Counted from the first letter of the stretch, positions 37,433 to 46,774 are shown. The stretch is DNA of 64,000 nucleotides from Chlamydiia bacterium (GCA_030429605.1 JAUIEV010000003.1:1-64000); one strand, 5' to 3'. Numbers and translations are program-made. Notes: generated by a model not told the origin, from the sequence alone.

Positions 37433-37461
37433 TTGATATATAATGACATTCCTGATATAAT
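37433..37461 (+). promoter_or_regulatory. Sigma-70-type promoter
   Basis: TTGATA at 37433-37438 and TATAAT at 37456-37461 with a 17-base spacer, 52 bases before the next start codon. Confidence 0.7.
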
Positions 37462-37513
37462 AGAGGTACGGGGCGAAGGGTTCTTTGACTACGCTCAAAA
37501 CTGAAGGTAGGGT

Positions 37514-38344
37514 ATGCGCTTAAGCAACACAGAACATCGTCCTGTCTACGTCCATTTAGATGAAATGCGACGCCGTATGCTCCCTCAGGGTGAGGCATCG
37601 GATTCAACACACCTTATCATACATGTTATCGATAAAACCTATTCACTTCAGGGAAAAAACCACAAGCTGCCAGAATCTTTTACAACAGAAATTCAAAAAA
37701 TACGTGCACCACTCACAGCAGATATTGCATGGGTCCTTTTCCGGCGTCATGTCTTGGGAGAACCGTCTCGAGTGCACCCAGCAGTACATCTCAATGCCGA
37801 TCTTTCTCAAGCACTTGTAAGAAATGCCTCTACCCCTCTTGAGCCCGTATTTCAACGAAAACTAGAAGGGATACTCTTTCGTAGATACTCGCTTTTTGAA
37901 CTCCTTATAAAAACCACACAGCATCTTGAAGATATTCAGGAAAAATGTACTCAAAAGCAGCACCAGCATGAACTTTGGTTCGAAGAACTCGCATCTGTTT
38001 TAAAGACTATTGAGATGCAAAAAAAAGGTATTTCACATATGCCACCTCTTGAGAGAAAACCAGCTCTGAGAGAACTGGAAACAATGGTTCTTCATAAAGA
38101 CCATCTTGAGCGAGAACTAAAGATTGTTGCGAAACATATGGCTCAATTGGAAGTTGAAAAATGCTGTTTTGAAGAAACAGGGATTCATAAAGAACCACTT
38201 CTTTTTGATTCTCTTGATCCAGAATGCAAAGGGTTAGCTTTAGAAGTTGCACAGATGCCTATTCCTTTTCTGGAAGGCATTGAAAAAACCATTATTTCAG
38301 AGACGGGAAAAGCACTCGAACTCCTCGAGAGGAGCGAGTTATGA
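37514..38344 (+). CDS. Coiled-coil protein of unknown function
   Basis: A 276-residue soluble protein. Residues about 125-230 are helical and charged (QHLEDIQEKCTQKQHQHELWFEELASVL, LHKDHLERELKIVAKHMAQLE), with a coiled-coil pattern. No signal peptide or membrane segment. A consensus promoter and GAAGGTAGGG precede ATG 37514. In C. trachomatis a hypothetical gene neighbours lepB, but I cannot show that this is its counterpart. Confidence 0.65.
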   Translation: MRLSNTEHRPVYVHLDEMRRRMLPQGEASDSTHLIIHVIDKTYSLQGKNHKLPESFTTEIQKIRAPLTADIAWVLFRRHVLGEPSRVHPAVHLNADLSQALVRNASTPLEPVFQRKLEGILFRRYSLFELLIKTTQHLEDIQEKCTQKQHQHELWFEELASVLKTIEMQKKGISHMPPLERKPALRELETMVLHKDHLERELKIVAKHMAQLEVEKCCFEETGIHKEPLLFDSLDPECKGLALEVAQMPIPFLEGIEKTIISETGKALELLERSEL

Positions 38345-38359
38345 ACAATGTTTATACTG

Positions 38360-38585
38360 TGTGGAAAAACACAAAAAACACAACAAATCATTTGGAAGGA
38401 GAGAAAGTATGTTTATCATAAGTGTATTAGGTTCAATTGTTTGCGAAATGTTTAAGGAAATGCTAAGATTCAGTTAACATGCTGCAAATTAGTAAGTTAT
38501 TTTTTTAACAGAAAGTTTGTGAACAATTTATCGACATTTTTTCCACAGTAAGAAAAAGAGTCGTTCACAAACACACCTTTCCACA
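38360..38585. promoter_or_regulatory. Cluster of DnaA-box-like nonamers with a long inverted repeat
   Basis: Four nonamers lie one or two changes from TTATCCACA: TGTGGAAAA (38360-38368, reverse), TTATCGACA (38528-38536), TTTTCCACA (38539-38547) and CTTTCCACA (38577-38585). Two of them sit inside the loop of a perfect ten-base inverted repeat, GTTTGTGAAC (38515-38524) and GTTCACAAAC (38563-38572). The last nonamer overlaps the only plausible -35 (TTTCCA) for TATAGT at 38601-38606 upstream of lepB. This could be a DnaA-regulated promoter or part of an origin. Confidence 0.4.
38409..38477 (+). CDS. Possible 22-residue small protein with a strong Shine-Dalgarno
   Basis: ATG 38409 is seven bases after GGAAGGAG (38394-38401), one of the strongest ribosome binding sites in the window. 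The frame gives FIISVLGSIVCEMFKEMLRF, hydrophobic then amphipathic, and ends in TAA. It follows the coiled-coil gene by 64 bases. It may be a true membrane micro-peptide or a leader peptide for the region before lepB. Confidence 0.4.
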   Translation: MFIISVLGSIVCEMFKEMLRFS

Positions 38586-38641
38586 TTTAGAATGATTTGG
38601 TATAGTCTGATCTCCAAAAAACTTTGTGAGATCGTTCAATC

Positions 38642-40516
38642 GTGTTTTATTCTAAAAAGAAATGCCAACTCCTATTGCAAGCTACATACACCAGATATCT
38701 AAAAAAAGAAGCAACACTCTCACCCGAAGTAAAGACTAAACTCAAAGAAGCCCTTCTCCAGCTCGAAACTTCAATTCATCAAAGCGACAAAAAGAAAATG
38801 GTCGAGGCTGCGAAAAGCATCCAGGCTCTAAAAAAAGAACATCTAGCGAAGTCTACTCGAGAACTTCTCGTTGAATGGTCGCTTGGAATAGCTGTAGCCC
38901 TTCTTGTCGCAGTTCTTGTTCGACCTATGGTTTTTGAGCTTTATGTTGTCCCGACAGGCTCAATGAGACCAACGATTCTAGAGCAAGATAGACTTTTTGT
39001 GACGAAAACTGCATTCGGAATAAACGTTCCACTTGTCCCAAAGCAATTCTACTTTGATAGATCACTTGTTAACCGATGTGATGGCGTTGCTTTTACAGGA
39101 GAAAACCTTGACATTCCAAATGTTGACGTAATGAACTTTTACATTTTTCCTGCTAAAAAACAGCTTGTCAAAAGACTGATTGGAAAGCCAGGCGATGTGT
39201 TATATTTCTATGGAGGACAAATTTATGGAGTGGATGCAGATGGAAACGATATTTCAAGTCTCCTTCAGCCTAAATACCTCTCACACATAACACATGTCCC
39301 TTTTATTACATTTGAAGGGAAAGTCAAAACTCCACCGAGTTCAAAGCAAGAAATTGCCACACCATCTCTTTTTTACCAGTATGGAATGCCGGTCGCAGAG
39401 CTCGATGCAATAACACGCTCTATGGTGCACGGAAAGCTCTTTCCACAAAAAAATGAAGATGGATCATCGAGAACCTTCTCACACTATTATGACATGTGGG
39501 GAATCAGTAACTATGGCATGGTTCGTCTTCTCACAGCTGATCAAGCGAAAAAGTTTCAAGCGAATATTCCTAAAAATATCGAGCACACTGCCGTTCTTGA
39601 AATTCGTCACCACCCAAACATATATAACGCAAGTATCTCTATGGATATACAAGGTCGGGCACGGCCGCATCTCGGTGTTTTCACATCCTACCTTCCTCTG
39701 TCAACCAAGCACATGCAGAACATTTTTACGCATATGACAACCATGCGATTCATTGTACAGGATGGAAAATTTTTCCAGTATTCGTATGAAGGCATTAGAA
39801 AATCGTACCACCGATACGCACCGTCTTTTGCAGGTGTACCTAATGGAACATACGAGTTTGAAAATGGGCAAGCATACAAAATACACAGTATGGGCTTTCG
39901 TTCAAAAGTTCCATCAACACATCCTCTCATGCGCTTTTCAGAAGAAAAAACCCGCTTTTTCTTCAATCTTGGCATTGAGATGTTTTCTCCCTTTGAACCG
40001 TCTTCTCCAGATGACATCTTGAGACCATCACGCTACACGTTCTTTAATAATGGCGATTTATATCTTCTAGGACACTCAATTGTATCGAAAAATGATCCGC
40101 AAATGGCTTATTTCATCAACCGAGAATATGAAAAACAAGAAAGTGGCACAAAACTGCGCCCCTATCCCCCTTTTGAAGACCCAGGCCCTCCACTAAAAAA
40201 TGATGGTTCAGTCGATGTTGAAAAAGTGAGAAATAATGGATTGCTTGTGCCAGAAGATCACTACCTCGCCCTTGGTGATAACTATGAAGCGAGTCTAGAC
40301 TGTCGAGACTTTGGGTTTTTACCACAGCAAAATATTCGTGGGGCTCCCTCTTTCATTTTCTGGCCTATCAGCAAACGATTTGGAGGTTTTCCGCAGCCAC
40401 CGATGCACCTGTTTAATCTTCCTCGGATCATCATGTGGTCACTTGTTCTTATAGCCCTCATTGCGTACAGTGTCACGTCACGGAAAAAACGAAACAGGCC
40501 AATAACGTTTGAGTAA
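38642..40516 (+). CDS. lepB: Signal peptidase I, long chlamydial form
   Basis: A 624-residue type I signal peptidase. A basic helical N-terminus precedes one membrane anchor (about residues 78-98). Ser107 in VPTGSMRPTI and Lys177 in LVKRLIGKPGD are the catalytic dyad, and LALGDNYEASLDCRDFGF is the conserved C-terminal box. Between them lies an insert of about 300 residues, as in chlamydial LepB. A second hydrophobic helix is near the C-terminus. The start is GTG without a clear Shine-Dalgarno, so the exact N-terminus is uncertain. It cleaves Sec signal peptides, including those of the exported transferases here. Confidence 0.92.
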   Translation: MFYSKKKCQLLLQATYTRYLKKEATLSPEVKTKLKEALLQLETSIHQSDKKKMVEAAKSIQALKKEHLAKSTRELLVEWSLGIAVALLVAVLVRPMVFELYVVPTGSMRPTILEQDRLFVTKTAFGINVPLVPKQFYFDRSLVNRCDGVAFTGENLDIPNVDVMNFYIFPAKKQLVKRLIGKPGDVLYFYGGQIYGVDADGNDISSLLQPKYLSHITHVPFITFEGKVKTPPSSKQEIATPSLFYQYGMPVAELDAITRSMVHGKLFPQKNEDGSSRTFSHYYDMWGISNYGMVRLLTADQAKKFQANIPKNIEHTAVLEIRHHPNIYNASISMDIQGRARPHLGVFTSYLPLSTKHMQNIFTHMTTMRFIVQDGKFFQYSYEGIRKSYHRYAPSFAGVPNGTYEFENGQAYKIHSMGFRSKVPSTHPLMRFSEEKTRFFFNLGIEMFSPFEPSSPDDILRPSRYTFFNNGDLYLLGHSIVSKNDPQMAYFINREYEKQESGTKLRPYPPFEDPGPPLKNDGSVDVEKVRNNGLLVPEDHYLALGDNYEASLDCRDFGFLPQQNIRGAPSFIFWPISKRFGGFPQPPMHLFNLPRIIMWSLVLIALIAYSVTSRKKRNRPITFE

Positions 40517-40519
40517 GAC

Positions 40520-41215
40520 ATGAGATATTTCCTTACAGCACTCCTTACCTCAGCACTCTTTGGAAATACTCCTGATTCGTTCATACTCGTTACAGTCCCG
40601 AAAAGTGGCACACACCTGATGTTACAGGGTGTACTTCCTATTCTGACACAGAATGCAAAAATCCATTTTTTTCATACATTTTGCCCTTGGAAAATAGACG
40701 CTCTTCTTGAACGAGAAGGACCAAAAAAAATGCTCCTTCTTGTTCGCTCACCGGAAGACATTCTCTATTCTCTCATTAAGTACCGAGATAAAAAAGCACG
40801 TTGGGGAGAAGCAGCTCCAGAAATGCACCAAATGCGCGGCCATGAAATTTCCCATTGGAATTCGCTCACATATGAAGAGAAGTGCCTACGAGAGATAACG
40901 AAAATTGAAAAAATGCTTTCTAACGCGCTGCTTATTCATAAAAAACACGCCCCCTTTGTTGTTAAATATGAACACATAAAAGACCCAAACATGAGGCGTA
41001 CGCTCTCAGCTCAAATAGCATCCTATTTAGACTGCCTCCCCCTTACGCCTGACACACTCTCTCTCATTGACTCAGTTGTAAATATCCCTCACGGCTGGAC
41101 ATATCGAAAAGGCATAACCGATGAGGGAAAAGCGAAACTTACACATGACGCACTCGATGAAATCAAAGTGAATCCTATCTATACCTCGTACAAACAATAC
41201 TTCGGATACGATTGA
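40520..41215 (+). CDS. Sulfotransferase-family protein with signal peptide
   Basis: A 231-residue protein starting three bases after the lepB stop. Residues 1-16 look like a signal peptide (RYFLTALLTSALFGN). The 5'-phosphosulfate loop reads TVPKSGTHLML, and VRSPEDILYSL is the 3'-phosphate binding strand-helix; GWTYRKGITDEG near the end matches the RKG-x-x-G motif. These motifs mark PAPS-dependent sulfotransferases. It is short for the family. A paralogue follows. Confidence 0.78.
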   Translation: MRYFLTALLTSALFGNTPDSFILVTVPKSGTHLMLQGVLPILTQNAKIHFFHTFCPWKIDALLEREGPKKMLLLVRSPEDILYSLIKYRDKKARWGEAAPEMHQMRGHEISHWNSLTYEEKCLREITKIEKMLSNALLIHKKHAPFVVKYEHIKDPNMRRTLSAQIASYLDCLPLTPDTLSLIDSVVNIPHGWTYRKGITDEGKAKLTHDALDEIKVNPIYTSYKQYFGYD

Positions 41216-41313
41216 TTTGTTTGCAAACATGACTGAATACACTTTGAAAAAATTCTTCTTGTTGGATACAACACTCTGTGTACATACTCAAGCATACTAA
41301 AGGAGCCAATTTC

Positions 41314-42036
41314 TTGAAGTCCTTCCAAATCTTTTTCCTCCTCTTCCTTTCATCTCTTCCTTTTGTGCACATCAATGCAGTCGACCAATTCACAGTTATG
41401 ACCATTCCAAAAAGTGGCTCTCATCTTCTCACTTGGGGAATTTTACCTATCATCGCTGAAAGTGGAGCACCGCCGTTCTTTCATACCGGAAACCTTGACG
41501 GAATACGAGCACAATATGGGCTCAATAGTGACCACAAAGGTGTTCTCTGCATACGGATTCCTGAAGATGTTATCCTTTCGTGGGTGAAATTCATGGATAA
41601 AAAAGCAGCCTATGGGAACCAAACTCCAGTTCACCATCGAGTTCCTCAAAAATCAACAGAAGCGTGGAAACGACTCCCCTATAAGGAAAAATGTATGTGT
41701 GTCGCTCTAGACTTTCGATGCTTTTATATTTATGCAATGGCACTGTTTGATGAGTTTCATCCGTTTCTTGTCCGGTACGAAGACATTATCGAAAAAAAGA
41801 CACGAAAAGTGGTCTGTAAAAAATTAACAAAATATTTGCATGCACCTCAGTTGACACGTGAAAAGCAAGAAACAATAGAGGCAAATGTGAAAAGACCTCT
41901 TGGCTGGGTGTACCGAAAAGGGGTCTCAGGAGAGGGTGCACAAAAGCTTCCAGAAGAAACAATCCAGTTTATTCGGTCTGACGCAACGTACCAAGCATTT
42001 ATGGCAAAATTTTATCCTCATCACACTTATGATTGA
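41314..42036 (+). CDS. Sulfotransferase-family protein with signal peptide, paralogue
   Basis: A 240-residue paralogue of the previous protein: TIPKSGSHLLTWGILP, IRIPEDVILSWVKFMDKKAAYG and GWVYRKGVSGEGAQKLP align with it. The N-terminus (SFQIFFLLFLSSLPFVHINA) is a clear signal peptide. I chose TTG 41314 because AAAGGAG at 41299-41305 is the only good ribosome binding site. The 3' end overlaps ileS by ten bases. The pair separates lepB from ileS. Confidence 0.78.
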   Translation: MKSFQIFFLLFLSSLPFVHINAVDQFTVMTIPKSGSHLLTWGILPIIAESGAPPFFHTGNLDGIRAQYGLNSDHKGVLCIRIPEDVILSWVKFMDKKAAYGNQTPVHHRVPQKSTEAWKRLPYKEKCMCVALDFRCFYIYAMALFDEFHPFLVRYEDIIEKKTRKVVCKKLTKYLHAPQLTREKQETIEANVKRPLGWVYRKGVSGEGAQKLPEETIQFIRSDATYQAFMAKFYPHHTYD

Positions 42037-45000
42037 GTCCGCGAGGACATCACGTCAATGTTGAATATCACCTCTTCCCCATTGAGATCAACAGGTTCAC
42101 CAACACACTCTGTAAAACGAACTTCAAGCGCTAACACTTCTTGGCAAATAGAGTCATGGTGTAGAGAGAATGCTTTTTGAACACGCTCATTTGCTTGCAT
42201 TTTTAATGCAATACGATCCGTGACTTCTAGCCCAAGTGATCGTCTCAGCGTATTCACTTTATTGACAATCTCACGAGCAAATCCTTCCAAGATAAGCTCA
42301 TCATTTAACTCGGTATCAAGGGCAATAGTAACGATACCATCGCTCTGCGCAATGACACCTTCCTTAACGCGACGAGTGATTTCAATATCAGAAGGCTGCA
42401 GTTCATATTCAGTGTCATCGACACTGAGTGTCACCGATTTACCTTTCTGAATAGCATCTATTGACTCCTCACCAAACGCTTCGATAAGCGCCTTGAGCGC
42501 TTTCATGTGCTTTCCAGCACGGCGGCCAAGTGTTTTATAATTTGGCCGAGCACTATAGCTCACAAACCCTTGCTCGTTCGTGTGATATGCTATTCCCTTT
42601 ACATTCAGCTCATCCATGATGAGGTGTTCTTTATTCTTCAAAAGATCAAGCGTTTGCTGATCAGCAGCAATAAGATGAGCAACTGAAAGGGGTTGACGGA
42701 CTTTCACCTTATGCTCTTTTCTTAATGAGTGCCCCATGCTAACCGCTTGCTGAACAAGGGCCATTTCCTTTTCAAGCACTTCATCTCGAAGCGCATCTAC
42801 CGATTCAGGATAATCACACAAATGTACAGATGAAGGATCGCTTGGAGAGCGTAATTCTTCATAGATTGATTCACTTGTAAATGGAATGAAGGGAGCTGTC
42901 ACTTTTGTAAGGGTTTGTAACACGTAATAGAGTGTCTCAAAGGCATCTCTGCGATCAGGCGTATCTTCATCACTCCAAAAACGGCCTCGGCACCTGCGAA
43001 TATACCAGTTCGTTAACTCATCAATAAATCCTACAAATGGATTCACAGCTTTTGACAGCTCAAAGCTATCCATTCCTGAAGAAACCGCATCAATAAGCCC
43101 TTGCAGACGGGAAAGTATCCATCTATCAATATCTGCCTTTGGAGTGGTTTTTTGCTCTGCAGGTTTCCAGTCATAAATATTCGCATAGGTTGCAAAGAAA
43201 ACGTATGCATTCCAAAACGGAATCAAAATCTGACGTAAAACGAGCTCAACACCCCTTTCCGAAAACTTAAGATCATCAGCTTCAACAACAGGGCTATGGA
43301 GCAAGAAAAGTCGGACAGCATCAGCACCATACTTATTAAATACTCGTTCAGGCTCAGGATAATTTTTGAGCCGCTTCGACATTTTAGCACCGTCTTCAGC
43401 AAGAATAATCCCATTGACTATGACATTCTTAAATGCCGGTTTTCCAAAAAGTGCAACACCAAGAATCGTAAGTGTATAGAACCACCCTCTTGTTTGATCA
43501 AGACCCTCTGCAATAAAATCTGCAGGGAAGCCAGCTTCAGTAATCTCACTATTTTCAAATGGATAGTGATTTTGCGCATACGGCATGGAGCCTGATTCAA
43601 ACCAACAATCAAAAACCTCTGAAACACGCCGGTATGTCTTTCCGTCTTTTTCAAACGTCAGATGATCAATATGGTGCCTGTGAAGGTCATCAATACTGGA
43701 TCCGGTTAAAGTCGACAGCTCTTCGACACTGCCCATGACATGCATATCAGCATCATCACTCATCCAAATTGGGATTGGGGTACCCCAATATCTATTCCGA
43801 GAAATCGCCCAGTCACGAGCATTTTCAAGCCACTTCCCAAAGCGGCCATGCTTAATATGCCCAGGAACCCAATGAATCTCTTCGTTGGCTTTAAGCATAT
43901 CCTGCTTAATATCCTCTACCTTAACAAACCATGTATCAACAGCTTTGTAAATGAGCGGTGTATCTGAGCGCCAGCAAAATGGATACCTGTGTCGGATCTG
44001 CGTGTGCTTAAACACAGCGCCCGCTTGTTTTAAGTGCTTTATAAGTGCTTTATCAGCATCTTTTACAAACTGCCCCTCAAACTCAGGAATCTCTGAGGTG
44101 AATTTTCCATTTTGATCAACTGGACAAACAGGATCAATCCCTTCTCTTTGACACACGAAAAAGTCAGATTCACCAAATGCCGGGGCCATATGAACAAGCC
44201 CAGTTCCATCTTCTTCCCCAACAAAATCATCAGAAAGGATAGAAAATGCATTTGGAGAGGCTCCATCACGAAAGTATGAAAAAAGTGGGGTGTACCGTTT
44301 ACCGGTGAGTGTTTCACCTGAAAATTCCTCAACAACTTCCACCTCTTCACCAAAGAGTGCATTGACGCGACTCTTAGCACAGTAGAAATAGGTGTCTTTT
44401 TCAGCATCATAGACTTTTACATATGTTAGCTTTGGATTAACACACACCGCCATATTTGATGGGAGTGTCCATGGAGTTGTCGTCCACACAAGAGCACACG
44501 TTTTCTCCTCACCCTCAATAGGCAACATCACAGTCAGCGATGGATCATCGACATCTTTATAGTTTAAGTTCGCTTCAAAATTTGAAAGTGGCGTTCCCAG
44601 TTTTGCAGAGAACGGCATGACTTTATACCCTTTATAAACAAGGCCCTTATCCCACAGCTGTTTAAATACCCACCAGATAGACTCCATGTAGTCTGCATCC
44701 ATTGTCCGGTAGGTCTTATCGAAATCAACCCAACGCCCCATTCGGCGGACTGTTTTTTTCCACTCTTCACTATAGCGAAGAACAATACTCCGACACTCTT
44801 CATTAAAAGCTGCTATACCAAACGTCTCAATCGAATGCGCACCAGAAAGCTCTCGAGCTTTTTCAATCTCATTTTCCACAGGAAGCCCGTGACAGTCCCA
44901 TCCAAAACGGCGCGGCACTTTAAACCCTTTCATCGTCATATAACGAGGAATCACATCCTTAATGGTCCCGGCTAAAATGTGCCCATAATGAGGAAGTCCG

Positions 45001-45146
45001 GTCGCAAAGGGAGGCCCATCATAAAAAGAAAAAAGCGCACTTTCCTCTCTCTGTTGCAAAGAGGCTTGGAACGTCCCCTCTTCATCCCATTTTTTTAATA
45101 CTTTTTCTTCCCTGTCCGGAAAACTTTCTTTACTGATAGTGAACAT
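42027..45146 (-). CDS. ileS: Isoleucyl-tRNA synthetase
   Basis: About 1039 residues, a class I synthetase of the long clade. HIGH motif in PPFATGLPHYGHILAG, KMSKR in GAKMSKRLKNYP, an editing domain between them (TTPWTLPSNMAV), and the DRxxLS/RCRGRFW anticodon part. It lacks a C-terminal zinc site as far as I can see. I favour ATG 45146 (FTISKESFPDREEK); ATG 45167 and a codon at 45206 are in frame. It charges tRNA-Ile in the cytosol. Next to lepB in C. trachomatis, as I recall. Confidence 0.95.
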   Translation of the reverse strand: MFTISKESFPDREEKVLKKWDEEGTFQASLQQREESALFSFYDGPPFATGLPHYGHILAGTIKDVIPRYMTMKGFKVPRRFGWDCHGLPVENEIEKARELSGAHSIETFGIAAFNEECRSIVLRYSEEWKKTVRRMGRWVDFDKTYRTMDADYMESIWWVFKQLWDKGLVYKGYKVMPFSAKLGTPLSNFEANLNYKDVDDPSLTVMLPIEGEEKTCALVWTTTPWTLPSNMAVCVNPKLTYVKVYDAEKDTYFYCAKSRVNALFGEEVEVVEEFSGETLTGKRYTPLFSYFRDGASPNAFSILSDDFVGEEDGTGLVHMAPAFGESDFFVCQREGIDPVCPVDQNGKFTSEIPEFEGQFVKDADKALIKHLKQAGAVFKHTQIRHRYPFCWRSDTPLIYKAVDTWFVKVEDIKQDMLKANEEIHWVPGHIKHGRFGKWLENARDWAISRNRYWGTPIPIWMSDDADMHVMGSVEELSTLTGSSIDDLHRHHIDHLTFEKDGKTYRRVSEVFDCWFESGSMPYAQNHYPFENSEITEAGFPADFIAEGLDQTRGWFYTLTILGVALFGKPAFKNVIVNGIILAEDGAKMSKRLKNYPEPERVFNKYGADAVRLFLLHSPVVEADDLKFSERGVELVLRQILIPFWNAYVFFATYANIYDWKPAEQKTTPKADIDRWILSRLQGLIDAVSSGMDSFELSKAVNPFVGFIDELTNWYIRRCRGRFWSDEDTPDRRDAFETLYYVLQTLTKVTAPFIPFTSESIYEELRSPSDPSSVHLCDYPESVDALRDEVLEKEMALVQQAVSMGHSLRKEHKVKVRQPLSVAHLIAADQQTLDLLKNKEHLIMDELNVKGIAYHTNEQGFVSYSARPNYKTLGRRAGKHMKALKALIEAFGEESIDAIQKGKSVTLSVDDTEYELQPSDIEITRRVKEGVIAQSDGIVTIALDTELNDELILEGFAREIVNKVNTLRRSLGLEVTDRIALKMQANERVQKAFSLHHDSICQEVLALEVRFTECVGEPVDLNGEEVIFNIDVMSSRTQS

Positions 45147-45258
45147 TTTACAATTTTCTTTAGTCATGAATGGGCAATTGTATCCCCCTAACCCCATTAT
45201 TCTCAAGGATTCTCTTGCCTTTTCCCCCTATGAGAGGTATGATAATGTCCAAATATGT

Positions 45259-45264
45259 TATACT
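45259..45264 (+). promoter_or_regulatory. Extended -10 promoter of the tmRNA gene
   Basis: TGTTATACT gives a TGnTATACT extended -10, with TATACT at 45259-45264, seven bases before the tmRNA 5' end. No good -35 box is at the usual spacing. Confidence 0.5.
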
Positions 45265-45271
45265 ATTAGAC

Positions 45272-45675
45272 GGGGGTGACTTGGTTTCGACTTGAAAATG
45301 AAGCACTCGTCGCGTGCAGAGGATTCGGTTGGCCTCTTAAAAAAACCGAAACACATTTAACTGGCAACAGTAACAAAATTGTAAAAGTTGATTTCGCACC
45401 AGCGGAAGAGACTTTTGCGGTTGCTGCCTAACTCCTAACAGAGTAAGACAGCCGGTAGTATATGACTGGACCAGGGGCCATATGCTTACCGTCAGACATC
45501 TTGGTGTGGCCACATCCAATTCTACCTCTCTAAGGTGTGTCCGAGACCAATAAGAGGTCGGCTCTCCCCAAGTGGGGTTCCTAGCAGCAAGGAGCGCCGT
45601 ATCAACTAGGAACTACGCACGTAGTGACCAGTAGGGAGTTTCTCAAGGACGAGAGTTCGATTCTCTCCACCTCCA
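45272..45675 (+). ncRNA. ssrA: Transfer-messenger RNA
   Basis: The 5' end GGGGGTGACTTGGTTTCGAC and the 3' end with T-arm GAGAGTTCGATTCTC and acceptor CACCTCC plus discriminator A are diagnostic. The acceptor strands pair with one G-U. CCA is not encoded beyond the discriminator. The tag reading frame most likely runs 45363-45431: 22 codons starting GGC and ending ...EETFAVAA then TAA, fitting the hydrophobic proteolysis signals of tmRNA tags. It rescues stalled ribosomes with SmpB. A classic site for island integration. Confidence 0.95.
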
Positions 45676-45703
45676 TTTTGATCGGGTGATTCCGAGATGA
45701 AGT

Positions 45704-45728
45704 AGGAAAGGCCAAGCCTTTCCTTTTT
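45704..45728 (+). terminator. Intrinsic terminator of the tmRNA gene
   Basis: AGGAAAGGC and GCCTTTCCT form a nine-base perfect stem with loop CAA, followed by TTTT. It lies 28 bases after the tmRNA 3' end. Confidence 0.85.
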
Positions 45729-46021
45729 CATTTTCGCCTACCCGTAAGGTATGTCAAAAATGAAATTCACTAGAACTCCCTCCGCTCAAAACGGAGGCAA
45801 GCCTCCAAGACGCTTGTTGTACAAAATCAGCGCGAAGGTGGCAACCTCCAATCAAAATTAAGGCTCAGTTATACAACTGAAGTCTTTTTTTTCAGTAACA
45901 TACAACACAAAATTTACTCCAAAAATCCAATTATCAAAGGCTTTATTACGCACTAGACCAGACGAAACTGACGTAATATTCTTTGCTTTTGACCAAATCT
46001 TCTTCTATACTTCTCTTCCTC
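45729..46021. repeat. Intergenic stretch with dispersed repeats, first copy
   Basis: No gene is evident. CCTCCAATCAAAATTAAGG at 45845-45863 (22 identical bases in all from 45842) recurs at 51612-51633. ATTACGCACTAGACCAGA at 45945-45962 recurs at 51690-51707, in the same order. TCCAAGACGCTTGTT at 45804-45818 recurs at 50349-50363. A GGAGGC-AA-GCCTCC hairpin is at 45793-45806. Confidence 0.7.
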
Positions 46022-46774
46022 ATGCTAGAACTCAACCTACATCCAAACCCTAAGAAAGCTGTCTATTCCAGGATTTCAAAACCCGTTCGCAAAGCCGCCT
46101 ATTTATTCGCGCTTTGCGCAAACAACCCCCTCTACGCAAAACACAAACAATTGTTAGGAGGGGTTTTAGACATGCTGGACGGTCTTGAATATCATATAGG
46201 CAAGATACGAACGTACGAAAAAGCTGCATGCAGATTCGTAGCTAACCTGCACTCTCTAAGCAAAACAAAGGAATCTTTTAATCTAGCAGCTTTGTCAAAG
46301 AGAGCCAATCATCACCCCGCTGTACATGAGGCGGTAGCATATATTGGCCGCCTCGGACAGCTCTGCGCTTTTTTTGAATCAGAATGGTTTAGTGATGTTG
46401 TAGGAGAAGCTAGTATAGCACTTAAAATACCATCCATTTTAGCTCTAATGCCTCTACGAAACAAGCACTCCGCACATAGACAGCAAGACGCTCCGCGAAA
46501 AGATGACTGCAACAGCCTAGGTTTACATGAATTTGGACTGAAGCACGGCTTGGTAGGTTTCGGTTATGAGCCCGAGAGCGTAAATATCCAGCATTCTTTT
46601 CCGACTAACCAACGACACCCCCTCCTCATCTCTTACATCCCGTCTGAAATTCCTGAAATAGAACATTTCGGAGAAAACAATAATCTTGTTATTTTCACTC
46701 CGACTAAAATTCATCAGGAAGTGGTAAGTGAAGCAATTGATTTACTTGAACTATTTTTTGGATTTCAGCCGTAA
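46022..46774 (+). CDS. HEPN-like protein of unknown function
   Basis: A 250-residue helical protein. PLRNKHSAHRQQD contains RNKHSAH (Arg146-His152), matching the R-N-x4-H motif of HEPN ribonucleases and of many stress, toxin or defence proteins. The rest is not recognised. ATG 46022 lacks a clear Shine-Dalgarno; a TTG at 45983 is also in frame. It is the first gene after the tmRNA. Assignment rests on the motif and helical character alone. Confidence 0.55.
   Translation: MLELNLHPNPKKAVYSRISKPVRKAAYLFALCANNPLYAKHKQLLGGVLDMLDGLEYHIGKIRTYEKAACRFVANLHSLSKTKESFNLAALSKRANHHPAVHEAVAYIGRLGQLCAFFESEWFSDVVGEASIALKIPSILALMPLRNKHSAHRQQDAPRKDDCNSLGLHEFGLKHGLVGFGYEPESVNIQHSFPTNQRHPLLISYIPSEIPEIEHFGENNNLVIFTPTKIHQEVVSEAIDLLELFFGFQP

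Noticed and set aside
41218-41229. TGTTTGCAAACA palindrome after the first sulfotransferase
   Set aside because: It is short and A/T-rich, and I found no second copy in the window, so chance is a fair explanation.
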